This document shows, in pieces, positions 8,976 to 18,240 of a stretch of DNA of 64,000 bases. A program made the translations under genes and the position numbers. Under the pieces are notes generated by a model. That model saw only the letters and a list, made by a program, of their open reading frames with translations, was not told the origin of the DNA and did not search any database. How positions within the stretch are numbered: position 1 is the stretch's first letter; every line of letters begins with the position of its first letter. The DNA is from an unicellular cyanobacterium SU2 (GTDB lineage Bacteria; Cyanobacteriota; Cyanobacteriia; Cyanobacteriales; Microcystaceae). The stretch lies in contig NEED01000023.1 of NCBI GenBank assembly GCA_002110465.1, forward strand, positions 457,297 through 521,296. The letters run 5' to 3'.

Positions 8976-10310
8976 ATGGGTTTGCCAATTTCTACACTTA
9001 TGACACAACTCCTCATTCGTCACGCTCAAATTCTCTTACCTAATGGTCAGTTTCTTCTGGGGGATGTTTTAACCCAAGACGGAAAGATCCTTGAGGTAGC
9101 CTCAGAAATTGCGGCAACAGACCTTAGTAACATCATAGACGCAACGGGATTAACTTTGTTGCCTGGGGTGATTGATCCTCAAGTTCATTTTCGTGAACCT
9201 GGACTAGAACACAAGGAAGACCTCTTTACCGCGACTTGCGCCTGTGCTAAGGGTGGGGTCACTTCTTTTCTTGAAATGCCCAACACTCGCCCGTTAACCA
9301 CCACTCAAGCAGCTTTAGATGATAAGCTTCACCGCGCCTCCCAAAAATGTCTAGTTAATTATGGCTTTTTTATCGGTGCTACTCCCGACAATTTGCCTGA
9401 TTTATTAACAGCTAATCCTACCTGTGGCATTAAAATTTTTATGGGGTCAGCCCATGGGGCGTTATTGGTGAGTCGAGAAGCTGAATTAGAGCCAATTTTT
9501 GCGAAAGGAAGCCGATTAATTGCAGTTCATGCTGAAGATCAAGCCAGAATTCTTCAACGTCGTCAGGAATTTTCTGGGATTACTAATCCGGCCATTCATT
9601 CCCAAATCCAAGATGAAGATGCTGCCCTTAATGCGACGAAATTAGCCCTCAAATTGTCAAATAAGTATCAACGACGGTTGCATATTCTCCATCTTTCGAC
9701 AGGGGTTGAAGCGGAATTTTTACGGGATAATAAACCCAATTGGGTAACAGCAGAAGTTACCCCCCAACATTTATTACTTAATACGGAAGCCTATGACAAA
9801 ATAGGGACATTAGCTCAAATGAATCCCCCGTTGCGATCGCCTGAAAATAATACCATTTTATGGCAAGCTTTATTAGATGGGGTCATTGATTTTATCGCTA
9901 CCGATCACGCCCCCCATACCTTAGAAGAAAAAGCCAAAGGCTATCCTAATTCTCCTTCGGGAATGCCAGGAGTAGAGACCTCTTTACCCTTAATGTTAAC
10001 TCAAGCGAAATTGGGACGCTGTAGCGTTTCTCAAGTGGCTAATTGGATGTCTACTGCGGTTGCCAAGGCGTATAAAATTCCTAATAAAGGGTTAATTAAA
10101 CCTGGATATGATGCTGATTTAGTATTAGTTGATTTAGAAAATTATTCCCCCGTTAAACGAGAAGATCTACAAACTAAATGCGGTTGGAGTCCTTTTGAAG
10201 GATGGGAGTTAACCGGATGGCCAATAGTAACGATTGTTGGGGGAGAAGTGGTTTATGAAGGAGGAAAATTAAATACTGAAGTTCGGGGAAAACCCTTAAG
10301 ATTTGAATAG
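8976..10310 (+). CDS. pyrC: Dihydroorotase, type I class
   Basis: The enzyme closes carbamoyl aspartate to dihydroorotate in pyrimidine synthesis. Metal and carbamate positions are visible: IDPQVHFREPG near residue 65, IKIFMGSAHG (lysine) near 152, AVHAED near 183, LHILHLSTG near 225 and DFIATDHAPH near 315. The first histidine of the usual HxH is Gln here (QVH). The start at 8976 gives 444 residues; an internal ATG at 9000 (MTQLLIRHAQ) gives 436 and fits the family start better, but neither has a clear ribosome site. The stop codon lies inside a heptamer array. The Gln could reduce metal binding, though I believe related cyanobacterial proteins share it. Confidence 0.9.
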   Translation: MGLPISTLMTQLLIRHAQILLPNGQFLLGDVLTQDGKILEVASEIAATDLSNIIDATGLTLLPGVIDPQVHFREPGLEHKEDLFTATCACAKGGVTSFLEMPNTRPLTTTQAALDDKLHRASQKCLVNYGFFIGATPDNLPDLLTANPTCGIKIFMGSAHGALLVSREAELEPIFAKGSRLIAVHAEDQARILQRRQEFSGITNPAIHSQIQDEDAALNATKLALKLSNKYQRRLHILHLSTGVEAEFLRDNKPNWVTAEVTPQHLLLNTEAYDKIGTLAQMNPPLRSPENNTILWQALLDGVIDFIATDHAPHTLEEKAKGYPNSPSGMPGVETSLPLMLTQAKLGRCSVSQVANWMSTAVAKAYKIPNKGLIKPGYDADLVLVDLENYSPVKREDLQTKCGWSPFEGWELTGWPIVTIVGGEVVYEGGKLNTEVRGKPLRFE

Positions 10311-10327
10311 TTAATAGTTAATAGTTA
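10307..10327. repeat. Three ATAGTTA heptamers starting in the pyrC stop codon
   Basis: Three perfect ATAGTTA units run in tandem, and the first contains the TAG stop of pyrC. The array therefore fixes the 3' end of that gene. It is the same class as the AACTATC arrays at 12784 and 28573, read on the other strand. Confidence 0.75.
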
Positions 10328-10389
10328 ACTAACGTTGGCTCTCCCAACATTTTGGGTTAAACTGTACAATTAGTGACAGATTCTAATCT

Positions 10390-10456
10390 GGTGGGTTACG
10401 GTCGGGATAAAAACTTATTAGTTTCCTATCACAATCAACCTTATGCCTAACCCACC
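10390..10456. repeat. Inverted repeat with GGTGGGTTA/TAACCCACC arms
   Basis: The arms at 10390-10398 and 10448-10456 are perfect complements around a loop of about 49 bases. It lies in the convergent gap between pyrC and stpA, so it may end transcription from either side, although no T-run follows the + strand arm; a T-run lies 5' of the hairpin on the minus strand. The size and arm type match the repeat at 5105-5170. Confidence 0.6.
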
Positions 10457-10503
10457 CTAAAAAAATATTAAGATTTTATGATTACTACAAGGACAAGAGA
10501 ACC

Positions 10504-11823
10504 CTAACTTTTCCCTTGATGTCTTGCTAGGGCAGCTTTTTGAAAGAATTCAATATACTGTCTATATCCCCCAGGAAAAGCAACATTTAGGGTCAGTGGA
10601 TCATTCTTATCTCGGTGATCTCCTGGTCCTTCTATTACCCTTACTTCTTTTTCATTATTAACATTATTGGTGTTAATAAACGTTTCGAGTTTTAGGGGTT
10701 TACGGTTTTTCACTTCCCCATCACTACTATCAATATAAACGATAACATTTCCTGTCTTAAATTCTTTGCCAATCTCTTGAATGAGTTGTAAAAATCCGCG
10801 ATCGCTTCCCCCTCTTTGAAAGGTTAATTGACTGTTAATTTCTTTAGCTTTGCTGGTAACAGTATCCCCCACTCCTATCATCGTTGGCATTTGTATCGGA
10901 TCAAAATTGTCCTTAATTAATTTGAGTAATTCTTGATGTTCTCTGGGGGCTTGTCGAACGTTAAAATTTTCTCCTAATGGATATTTTCCTGTTTGATTGT
11001 AATAGTAACGATTTAGGATAACCAGTACCCCAACCTCTTTAATTGCCCCTCGTAACATAAATTGGAAATCTGTTGTTCCCGAATCTTTCCCCTCAGCTAC
11101 TTGCATAATTTCTTGTCCTTGAGAATCTTTGCCTAAGTTGGGGGCATAATGAACAAAAAATGAATCACCTAATCCTTGATTTTTAGCTTGTTCAAGTAAG
11201 TCATCCGTTAAATTTTTCATCCCTTGCTGTAATTTATAGTAACCATCTTCTTCATGGCGTAAGTATTCATGAAATACGTTTAAATTTATGGTCGGAGAAA
11301 CTTTATTATCTAAAACAGTTGATTGAATTCCTTGTTTAATTTTGCTTTCTTCGAGTCCACAGTTATTCTGCTTAAAAAATTCGGTTAAAGCGTCTTCAAT
11401 TTTTTGGGGAACTTGTTCTAAAAAGGTTAATTCTTTTTCACTAACCCCAGGATGAGAAACATTTCCATAACGATCTTGCCATTGAACTCCTCCACCTGCT
11501 AAACCGGGTAAATAAAGTCCTTTTTCTTGAACTAACTCTTTATTATTTAAGGTCCGTTCAATAATTCCATTTACCCCTCGCTTGCCAATATGTTCCCCAT
11601 TGGTTAAGACAAAAAAGTGACCTTCAAATAATTTAGTTGCTTCTAAGTATTTTTGGTCAATTACTCTTGTTAGAGGATCTTTGACTAACCCCATACAAAC
11701 ACCATCAAGATCTTGAATAATTAAAATATTTTGTTGCTTAGAAATTAAATTGATGAGTCCTTGATGATCAAGAGATAGGGAACGTTGATGTAAGGATGTA
11801 TTGCTAGGAGACATTGTAATCAA
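10504..11823 (-). CDS. stpA: Glucosylglycerol-3-phosphate phosphatase
   Basis: The enzyme removes phosphate from glucosylglycerol phosphate to give glucosylglycerol, the main osmolyte of moderately salt-tolerant cyanobacteria. The 439-residue protein opens with SLDHQGLINLISKQQ and the HAD-like motif QDLDGVCMGLV (residues about 36-46), followed by FVLTNGEHIGKRGVNG. A later TMIGVGDTVTSKA supplies the acidic HAD motif. Length and N-terminus agree with Synechocystis StpA. The partner synthase GgpS is not in the window. A second start, MSPSNTSLH, three codons in, is equally possible. The assignment rests on memory of the family and is strong but not absolute. Confidence 0.82.
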   Translation of the reverse strand: MITMSPSNTSLHQRSLSLDHQGLINLISKQQNILIIQDLDGVCMGLVKDPLTRVIDQKYLEATKLFEGHFFVLTNGEHIGKRGVNGIIERTLNNKELVQEKGLYLPGLAGGGVQWQDRYGNVSHPGVSEKELTFLEQVPQKIEDALTEFFKQNNCGLEESKIKQGIQSTVLDNKVSPTINLNVFHEYLRHEEDGYYKLQQGMKNLTDDLLEQAKNQGLGDSFFVHYAPNLGKDSQGQEIMQVAEGKDSGTTDFQFMLRGAIKEVGVLVILNRYYYNQTGKYPLGENFNVRQAPREHQELLKLIKDNFDPIQMPTMIGVGDTVTSKAKEINSQLTFQRGGSDRGFLQLIQEIGKEFKTGNVIVYIDSSDGEVKNRKPLKLETFINTNNVNNEKEVRVIEGPGDHRDKNDPLTLNVAFPGGYRQYIEFFQKAALARHQGKS

Positions 11824-12065
11824 TCATTGATAATACTAAGAGGGCAAGTTACAACAAAACCCTAATTTGTGACTTATGATACACAGTTTGACCTTAACAT
11901 AGTCATCATGGCTATGCAAGTCTTATCTATAACTGGAAACTTCACAGGGCATTTCTTATCTTATTTTGAAGATTTTAATCAGAAGTTAACCTAGATTTAA
12001 CCTCTGATTCTTTCGGCAATCTAATTCCTTTATTTTCTAGAAAATATCTAATTGATAATTCCTGA

Positions 12066-12350
12066 TTACTTATAATAAAAAGTAATTTCTTTATCTTTTA
12101 GTGGAACAAAATCACTATCAATTAACATCTGGTTTAATTCTGCTTGGGGAATATGTTTAGCCCCAATGCGAACAATACGAGAACGCATAGTATTGGTGAC
12201 TCCACTGCGTTTACGTTGAGCTTCTAATGCCATGACTTTGTTGTATAGTTCTAATTTAGCAGAGGGAATGGGAGTACCATCTAAATCAATTCCTTGAGCG
12301 ATCGCCACATCAACCGCATCAGCCCCAGTATTAGAAGTTGGTGAATTCAT
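12066..12350 (-). CDS. Small conserved cyanobacterial protein (possibly DUF4090)
   Basis: A 94-residue soluble protein with no membrane segment or signal peptide. The core runs GIDLDGTPIPSAKLELYNKV (about 20-39), EAQRKRSGV, then MRSRIVRIGAKHIP and a C-terminal LKDKEITFYYK. I recognise it as one of the short proteins conserved across cyanobacteria, probably the DUF4090 family, without known function. It lies between stpA and a broken VOC gene, both on the same strand. No function is proposed. Confidence 0.65.
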   Translation of the reverse strand: MNSPTSNTGADAVDVAIAQGIDLDGTPIPSAKLELYNKVMALEAQRKRSGVTNTMRSRIVRIGAKHIPQAELNQMLIDSDFVPLKDKEITFYYK

Positions 12351-12406
12351 AATTAATTATGCTATTTGTTTATCTTTGATTACTATATCAGAATCTTGAC
12401 TAGCTG

Positions 12407-12698
12407 TTATGAATTTTTTGATAAATTTTTCATATCATAAAGAACAATTAAATGACTATCATGATCTAAAAATGCTTGTTCCCGAAGCCGCAAACTTAAG
12501 TTTAGCTTCTGGCGGAAAACGAAAGACTGGATAAAGATAAGATGTAGGCTTTTCATCTATTATATATTCTAGTTTAAAACCTAGAATATTTTGATAAAGG
12601 TTTAATGATATTTCTAAGTTTTTAATCACTAAACAAGGTCGTTTCAAATGCAGTCCATCTTCTGGTAAAACAGTTAATTGATAAGTTTTATTTTTCAT
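12407..12698 (-). pseudogene. VOC/glyoxalase-fold gene broken by internal deletion and frameshift
   Basis: The first frame (12698 down to 12459) encodes a normal VOC start: HLKRPCLVIKNLEISLNLYQ, LGFKLEYIIDEKPTSYLY, then FPPEAKLKFAAS, followed at once by a stop. Shifting frame at about 12489 reveals the family's usual C-terminus: EQAFLDHDSHLIVLYDMK, ending with a stop at 12407-12409. Intact relatives are about 135 residues, with some 50-60 residues between these two pieces. That stretch is missing here, so an internal out-of-frame deletion is the simplest account. The family carries out varied metal-dependent reactions; the remnant cannot fold as a full domain. A sequencing error alone would not explain the missing middle. 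Confidence 0.7.
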
Positions 12699-12783
12699 TA
12701 AAATACCTTTTCAAACTATCAAAAATAATTGTATTTTATTTAATAAATTCAAGCAAGAGTGTTTTGGCAGAGTTCCCTCTATC

Positions 12784-12829
12784 AGCTATCAACTATCAAC
12801 TATCAACCGTTAACTATCAACTATTAACT
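12784..12829. repeat. AACTATC heptamer array
   Basis: Five to six units of AACTATC, with one interrupted CCGTTAACTATC unit, run up to the 3' end of the large membrane protein gene. It is the longest heptamer array in the window and shares its unit with arrays at 22231 and 28573. Confidence 0.75.
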
Positions 12830-12832
12830 TGA

Positions 12833-15800
12833 TCATTGCCACTTTTTAAAAACTTCTGACCAACTTTGCCAAACAGTCATGATTTTTTCTCTTTTTTGTT
12901 CAAAAATCGCCGCGATCGCAATCAAAATAATCCCTAATAATAAGCCAAATAACCATTTAGCCAAAGAATAATCTAAACTAACAATAATCAATTGATACAA
13001 AATATTTATAATAAAAGTGCTTGTTCCACTATATAAAAAAGCGCGAATTTTCAACCCAAGTCCGAGACTAATCGTTAGTAAACTAATGCCAAGAGGAATC
13101 ACCCCTAAATGTTGATAATATAATAAAGCTGTAATGTTAATTAAACTACTCCCTAATAAACGTAAATAATGACGAAATTTACTTTTTTCTCTGTTTCTAA
13201 AAGCGGGATCAAACTGAGCAACATAAAGAATAGATAAGCCAATCAACAAAGAATTATTTAAAGGGGTAATTAGTTGATTTTCATAGAGAAAGCGAATGAT
13301 TGCCCAATCAAGGAATCCGAGACTAATATAACTCCAACGTAGGTTATTTTGATTAATCCCAATTTGTAAGTAGAAAACAGCCACTAACAACAAACTTCCA
13401 TAGGCAATTTCTCGAGTGGTGACTAATGCTAATAAACTTGGGAGAATTAGAGACACTCGCTGCCAGGGAGTAGATTTCCAGCCTAAATTGCCCCAAGGAA
13501 TATAATACATAAACAAAGCAATAATTCCAACAAAACCAGCATAATAAGCATCAAAATTGCCTAATTGTTTCCAAATTAAACGAGAGAATATTAGGGTACT
13601 TGCCATATCTAAAAATCCTAGATAAACCCAAATATCTTTTAGAAAATCTTGATTATTATTACCAGAAATTAGATGAGTATCTCTTCCCTGAATGAAAGCA
13701 TAACTTGATAATACTAAGCTTAAAGATACATTAATTGGGTTAAGATAAGGATTGGCTTTAGTAGTTAAAAGTGTCATGGCTGCCCAAGCAACACCAATCG
13801 TTTTTAATAGAGTTGCAAACCCCCAATGAGTATGGGCTGTTCGTTGAATTTCTACTAAACTTAAATTGAGAAAATAATGGTGTCCTCTTAATGCTAAAAT
13901 CCAATCAAAAAGACGATAAAATAAAGCTAAAGTCGCCGTAACTAAGCCTAAAATTAGTAATTGATTTGGTAAAGTTCCACCAACCCCTTGTAGGAGATGA
14001 TATATAACTCCTTCGTAAATGCCAAAAGTTATCAACCCCAAACCAATATAAGTTCGCCTTTTTTGCTGGTGAAAATAATAATTTACTCCAACTCCTATTA
14101 ACCCAACTCCTAGGGTAATTAATCCAGTATAATAGGTAAAAATTCCGATCCGTAGAATAACTGCCATAACCCCAAAGAATAGGGGTAATAGTTGAAGAAT
14201 CTTTGTCTGAGAAAGGCGAGAAAATTTTGATAGTAACCAAGGGGTAAACCCTAAAATTATCAACCCTGTGATTAAATTAATAAATGCGATTGTAACTCTA
14301 GATCCTTCCCCCCATAAAACACTATTAATAATTAATAATTCTAAGGACAATGCAGTTCCATAAATCGACCAAATATTCGGATTTTTTCCATAGCGATAGC
14401 TGAGCATTCCAAGCACAATACAAGGGGCTATTAGGTGTTGCCAATAAAGAGAAAATATCCCCTCGTTGTTAAATAAAATTAATCCACTAATTAAGGTTAT
14501 TCTTGTTAAGAGTAACCCACAAAAAAAGATAGCCCATCCATTCGTTGCTTTAGCATAAATAACAGCGACAGGATGATGAAATCCTCTTAACCATTGACTC
14601 ACGAACCAAAGAATCATTATCCCGATACCGTCATCTAGCAAAGTATCAGAAAAGTTCAAAAATTCGAGCCATGATCCTTGAAAATTTTCCAAAATCCAAA
14701 GTATAAGAATTCCAACCGTAAATCCAATTTGAATTCTAGCAGCAAAAGGATGACGAAAAAAATAACTATTAATTAACATTAAAATGGCTGAAACTGTCAA
14801 AGAAATCAACCTAATGTTGGGTTGACAAAGGGTAAGAGATTGGAATAATATTAAAGAATAAATACTCAAAAATGCGGCTCTTCTGCGCTTTTTTATATTC
14901 TTGGCATAGACAATAGCAACTCCTGTTAAACTCAAAGGAGTTAGGAACCACCAAAAGACGACAGGTTGAAGAGTTTCTGTAGACAAAAAAGTTTCTACAT
15001 TCTGCCATAAAAAAGCAAAACTTATACCGCCTAATACAAATCCTAAATATCGACTACTATGGCGATAAATGTTAATAACCGGCAATTCTAAAATTGATAT
15101 TATTCGTGAAATCATCATTAAGCCTAACAAAATCTTTGCCCATGAGGTGAGAGATAAATTAGGATATTGCCAATAAATAAAAGCACAAATAGCTAAGATT
15201 CCAGAGGTATTTGCTAGATAAATAAAGGGTGATTTTAGAGGGTTTTGGTGACAACTGATATAAGCGAAAATAGCTGTTGAAAATACTAAATCAACCCATC
15301 GCCATAAAGGATTATCAAAGGCGAGGATAGATAAAATTATTGTCATTCCTAGAATTAACCAGTCTCCAAACTGTGCCAATTTAGGATGAGATTTATGATA
15401 AATCCAAGAAGTTAAAATAGCGAAAATAATAATATAGGGAAATAGGATGAGGCTATAAAAAGTATAGGAAACACCTTGAGTATTAGAAACTTCCATCGCC
15501 CATTGCATAACCTCTTGACGAAATTCTAGGGGGAATAATTCCCTAATTAAAAATAGACTTTGTAACCCAATAATAAAAATTGCCAATAAATCTCGTCGCC
15601 ACCAATCTCGTTGTAACCGTTGATAAAAAAAATGTAATCCTAATCCACTAATAATAGTAGCTTCCCAAGGAAATATTTCCCTCCTTTCAACTAACCATCC
15701 CAAGAATAATAAAACAATCCCTATCCCTTCTAAAATTGGGGTTAGGGGATGGCGAAAAGTGGAGTGTTTACGCTGTAAAAGCCATCCTGAAATTCCAATA

Positions 15801-16729
15801 GCTAATCCCAACGCTTGTAGAGGAATCTCAGCTACAAAAATTCCCCGTAACAGCAAGATAAATAACGCATAAACAATTAACCCTTTATCTAAATCCAAAG
15901 AATATCGAGTCGTGGTTTGAGGTATGCGAAGAAACCGCACGATCATAACTGTTATTAAAGTTCCGCCATAAATAGCTATTAAAGGAAAAGAAGAAACTTT
16001 CCACCCCCAATTCAGACAACTGAGAACTAAAATATTAATAATAATTAGCCAACCTTGGGGGTACTGACGATACTTCAAGAACGTCCCCATCAAGCTAACC
16101 GAGGCGATCGCTAACAGGATCCATTCCCCCCAGCGATTACCCAACAATAGACTATCCATCGCCCAAAAATTAATCGGAACCAGCAACCAGGCGATCGCTT
16201 GTAAACTCTTCGACGTGAGGGATAAATGAGGTTGTTGACTCGTCCATTGTCCCAATCCCCAAAACCCCAAAGTATAAACCCACAAAACCCCATAAACGCC
16301 TAAATTAGGCAATTTTTCCCATTGGGAGGCAGCCAGTAACCCAGAGGAAGTCACCACTAAAAATACCCCAAGAAAAAGGAACCAACGAACACTTAATTCC
16401 TCTTTAAAACCTTGTCCGATTTCCCCCGTCAGATGACTTACCTGTTTGACAGGGGCAGCAAGGGTTGAGAAAATCCAGCTTGGGGTTAAACGAACAAAAT
16501 CCTTGTCTTCGGTTTGAGGAATGTCAGGGGTTGCGACGATAACCGATTCAGGGATCAGACAACTCAAGTGAGTTTCACAAAGTTCTCTGACTTGTTGATC
16601 CTCAATTAATCCTAATTTTAGCCATTGATCCAACCCAGTGAGTAATTGAGGTTGAGTCGGATCAAAAATAATTTCGAGTCTTTGGTGATCAAAGGAACGA
16701 TCAGAAGTCATAGAGTTCACCATTCCCAA
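12833..16729 (-). CDS. Very large multi-pass membrane protein, cyanobacterial, DUF2157-like
   Basis: The 1298-residue protein is almost entirely made of hydrophobic helices, roughly thirty or more. A soluble N-terminal part of about 110 residues precedes them: FDPTQPQLLTGLDQWLKLGLIEDQQVRELCETHL, which looks like the short helical domain seen before DUF2157 membrane regions. No catalytic motif, signal peptide or cofactor site is visible. It is divergent from dnaA, whose start is 156 bases away. The start could be the first Met or the MTSDRSF Met six residues later. Function is unknown; related large proteins occur in many cyanobacteria. Confidence 0.75.
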   Translation of the reverse strand: MGMVNSMTSDRSFDHQRLEIIFDPTQPQLLTGLDQWLKLGLIEDQQVRELCETHLSCLIPESVIVATPDIPQTEDKDFVRLTPSWIFSTLAAPVKQVSHLTGEIGQGFKEELSVRWFLFLGVFLVVTSSGLLAASQWEKLPNLGVYGVLWVYTLGFWGLGQWTSQQPHLSLTSKSLQAIAWLLVPINFWAMDSLLLGNRWGEWILLAIASVSLMGTFLKYRQYPQGWLIIINILVLSCLNWGWKVSSFPLIAIYGGTLITVMIVRFLRIPQTTTRYSLDLDKGLIVYALFILLLRGIFVAEIPLQALGLAIGISGWLLQRKHSTFRHPLTPILEGIGIVLLFLGWLVERREIFPWEATIISGLGLHFFYQRLQRDWWRRDLLAIFIIGLQSLFLIRELFPLEFRQEVMQWAMEVSNTQGVSYTFYSLILFPYIIIFAILTSWIYHKSHPKLAQFGDWLILGMTIILSILAFDNPLWRWVDLVFSTAIFAYISCHQNPLKSPFIYLANTSGILAICAFIYWQYPNLSLTSWAKILLGLMMISRIISILELPVINIYRHSSRYLGFVLGGISFAFLWQNVETFLSTETLQPVVFWWFLTPLSLTGVAIVYAKNIKKRRRAAFLSIYSLILFQSLTLCQPNIRLISLTVSAILMLINSYFFRHPFAARIQIGFTVGILILWILENFQGSWLEFLNFSDTLLDDGIGIMILWFVSQWLRGFHHPVAVIYAKATNGWAIFFCGLLLTRITLISGLILFNNEGIFSLYWQHLIAPCIVLGMLSYRYGKNPNIWSIYGTALSLELLIINSVLWGEGSRVTIAFINLITGLIILGFTPWLLSKFSRLSQTKILQLLPLFFGVMAVILRIGIFTYYTGLITLGVGLIGVGVNYYFHQQKRRTYIGLGLITFGIYEGVIYHLLQGVGGTLPNQLLILGLVTATLALFYRLFDWILALRGHHYFLNLSLVEIQRTAHTHWGFATLLKTIGVAWAAMTLLTTKANPYLNPINVSLSLVLSSYAFIQGRDTHLISGNNNQDFLKDIWVYLGFLDMASTLIFSRLIWKQLGNFDAYYAGFVGIIALFMYYIPWGNLGWKSTPWQRVSLILPSLLALVTTREIAYGSLLLVAVFYLQIGINQNNLRWSYISLGFLDWAIIRFLYENQLITPLNNSLLIGLSILYVAQFDPAFRNREKSKFRHYLRLLGSSLINITALLYYQHLGVIPLGISLLTISLGLGLKIRAFLYSGTSTFIINILYQLIIVSLDYSLAKWLFGLLLGIILIAIAAIFEQKREKIMTVWQSWSEVFKKWQ

Positions 16730-16884
16730 CTTCGCGCTACACTAATACCATTCCTTAGCCATCTCATTAGCCCTTTTCGTGTATGTTAACTATCTCCACA
16801 CTGTAATGTTATTCGTTCTTGCCGTTTGGGTGAGACAACCAGGACAAATTATTTTGATTTTGATGTCTATTTTTAAACTAACCT

Positions 16885-18240
16885 GTGAACATCTCCGTCC
16901 AATACCTCTGGAATCAAATTCTAGAACGTTTACGAATTCGGTTAACCAGGCCGGCCTTTGAAACCTGGATTGAAAGCGCGACAGTACAGGAATGGCAAGA
17001 TAATTGTTTGGTGATTCAAGTAGCTAATCCCTTTGTTCTTAATCATCTACAAAAAACCTATCAACCGATAATTGCTGAAGAAGTCGCTAACGTGATGGGG
17101 TATCAAGTGGATATAAAATTGACCACACCCCACGGAGAAGAGACAACAATCTTTAACGAAAAGAATTTAGGTCAATCAATCCCTCAGACAACCCTTGAAT
17201 CCCCAAAACTGAGTAAACTCAATTCCCGTTATACTTTTTCGCGGTTTGTGGTAGGGCCAACCAATCGCATGGCCCATGCGGCCTCCCTAGCAGTAGCGGA
17301 GTCCCCAGGACGAGAATTTAATCCCCTCTTTTTGTGTGGAGGGGTTGGGTTAGGAAAAACCCATTTGATGCAAGCGATCGCCCATTATCGTCTGGAACTC
17401 TATCCCCAGGCAAAAGTCTTGTATATCTCTACCGAACAATTTACCAATAACCTAATTGTGGCCATTCGTCAAGATAGCATGGCCAGTTTCCGAGACCATT
17501 ATCGGACGGCTGATTTTTTATTAATTGATGATATTCAATTTATTGAAGGCAAAGAATATACCCAAGAAGAATTGTTTCATACCTTTAATAACTTACACGA
17601 AGGGGGAAAACAGGTGGTTTTAGCTTCAGATCGTCCCCCTAAACGCATTCCGACCCTACAAGATCGTTTGATTTCTCGTTTTTCGATGGGATTAATTGCA
17701 GATATTCAAGTCCCCGATTTGGAAACTCGCATGGCTATTCTGCAAAAAAAAGCCCAATATGACAATGTGTGTCTTCCTCGAAGTGTGATTGAATATATTG
17801 CCACCAACTATACGTCTAATATTCGAGAATTGGAGGGTGCGTTAATTCGGGCGATCGCCTATACGTCTATTTCTGGACTATCGATGACGGTGGAAAATAT
17901 TGCCCCCGTGTTAAACCCTCCCGTAGAAAAGGTTCCTGCTTCTCCAGAGATTATTTTACGCACGGTAGCAGAAAAGCTTAAGGTATCCGTGGAAGATTTA
18001 AAAGGAAGTTCTCGACGACGAGAAATCAGTCTAGCGCGACAGGTGGGGATGTATTTGATCCGTCAACACACCGAGTTGAGTTTACCCCGTATTGGTGAAG
18101 AATTTGGGGGAAAAGACCACACAACGGTGTTATATAGTTGCGACAAAATTTCTAAATTACAGAAAAAAGACTGGGAACTTAGTCAAACCCTATCGGAATT
18201 GAGCGATCGCATTAATATAGCTAGTCGGGTTCAACCTTAA
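16885..18240 (+). CDS. dnaA: Chromosomal replication initiator DnaA
   Basis: DnaA binds and opens the replication origin. The 451-residue protein has all four domains: N-terminal NISVQYLWNQILERLRIRL (interaction domain), a short linker around 90-115, an AAA+ core with Walker A GGVGLGKTH near 151 and Walker B LLIDDIQF near 212, and the DNA-binding domain ending with GGKDHTTVLYSCDKI near 412. The start is GTG at 16885; this puts the protein start at the family position. It stands alone, without dnaN beside it. No cluster of TTATCCACA-like boxes is obvious nearby, so an origin here is not supported. Confidence 0.97.
   Translation: MNISVQYLWNQILERLRIRLTRPAFETWIESATVQEWQDNCLVIQVANPFVLNHLQKTYQPIIAEEVANVMGYQVDIKLTTPHGEETTIFNEKNLGQSIPQTTLESPKLSKLNSRYTFSRFVVGPTNRMAHAASLAVAESPGREFNPLFLCGGVGLGKTHLMQAIAHYRLELYPQAKVLYISTEQFTNNLIVAIRQDSMASFRDHYRTADFLLIDDIQFIEGKEYTQEELFHTFNNLHEGGKQVVLASDRPPKRIPTLQDRLISRFSMGLIADIQVPDLETRMAILQKKAQYDNVCLPRSVIEYIATNYTSNIRELEGALIRAIAYTSISGLSMTVENIAPVLNPPVEKVPASPEIILRTVAEKLKVSVEDLKGSSRRREISLARQVGMYLIRQHTELSLPRIGEEFGGKDHTTVLYSCDKISKLQKKDWELSQTLSELSDRINIASRVQP

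Noticed and set aside
16730-16884. Possible replication origin next to dnaA
   Set aside because: No cluster of DnaA boxes of the TTATCCACA/TTTTCCACA type is seen and dnaN is not adjacent; many cyanobacterial origins are not beside dnaA.
16779-16961. 60-codon + strand ORF upstream of and overlapping dnaA
   Set aside because: It overlaps the dnaA start in another frame and has no protein-like pattern; the dnaA GTG at 16885 fits the family.
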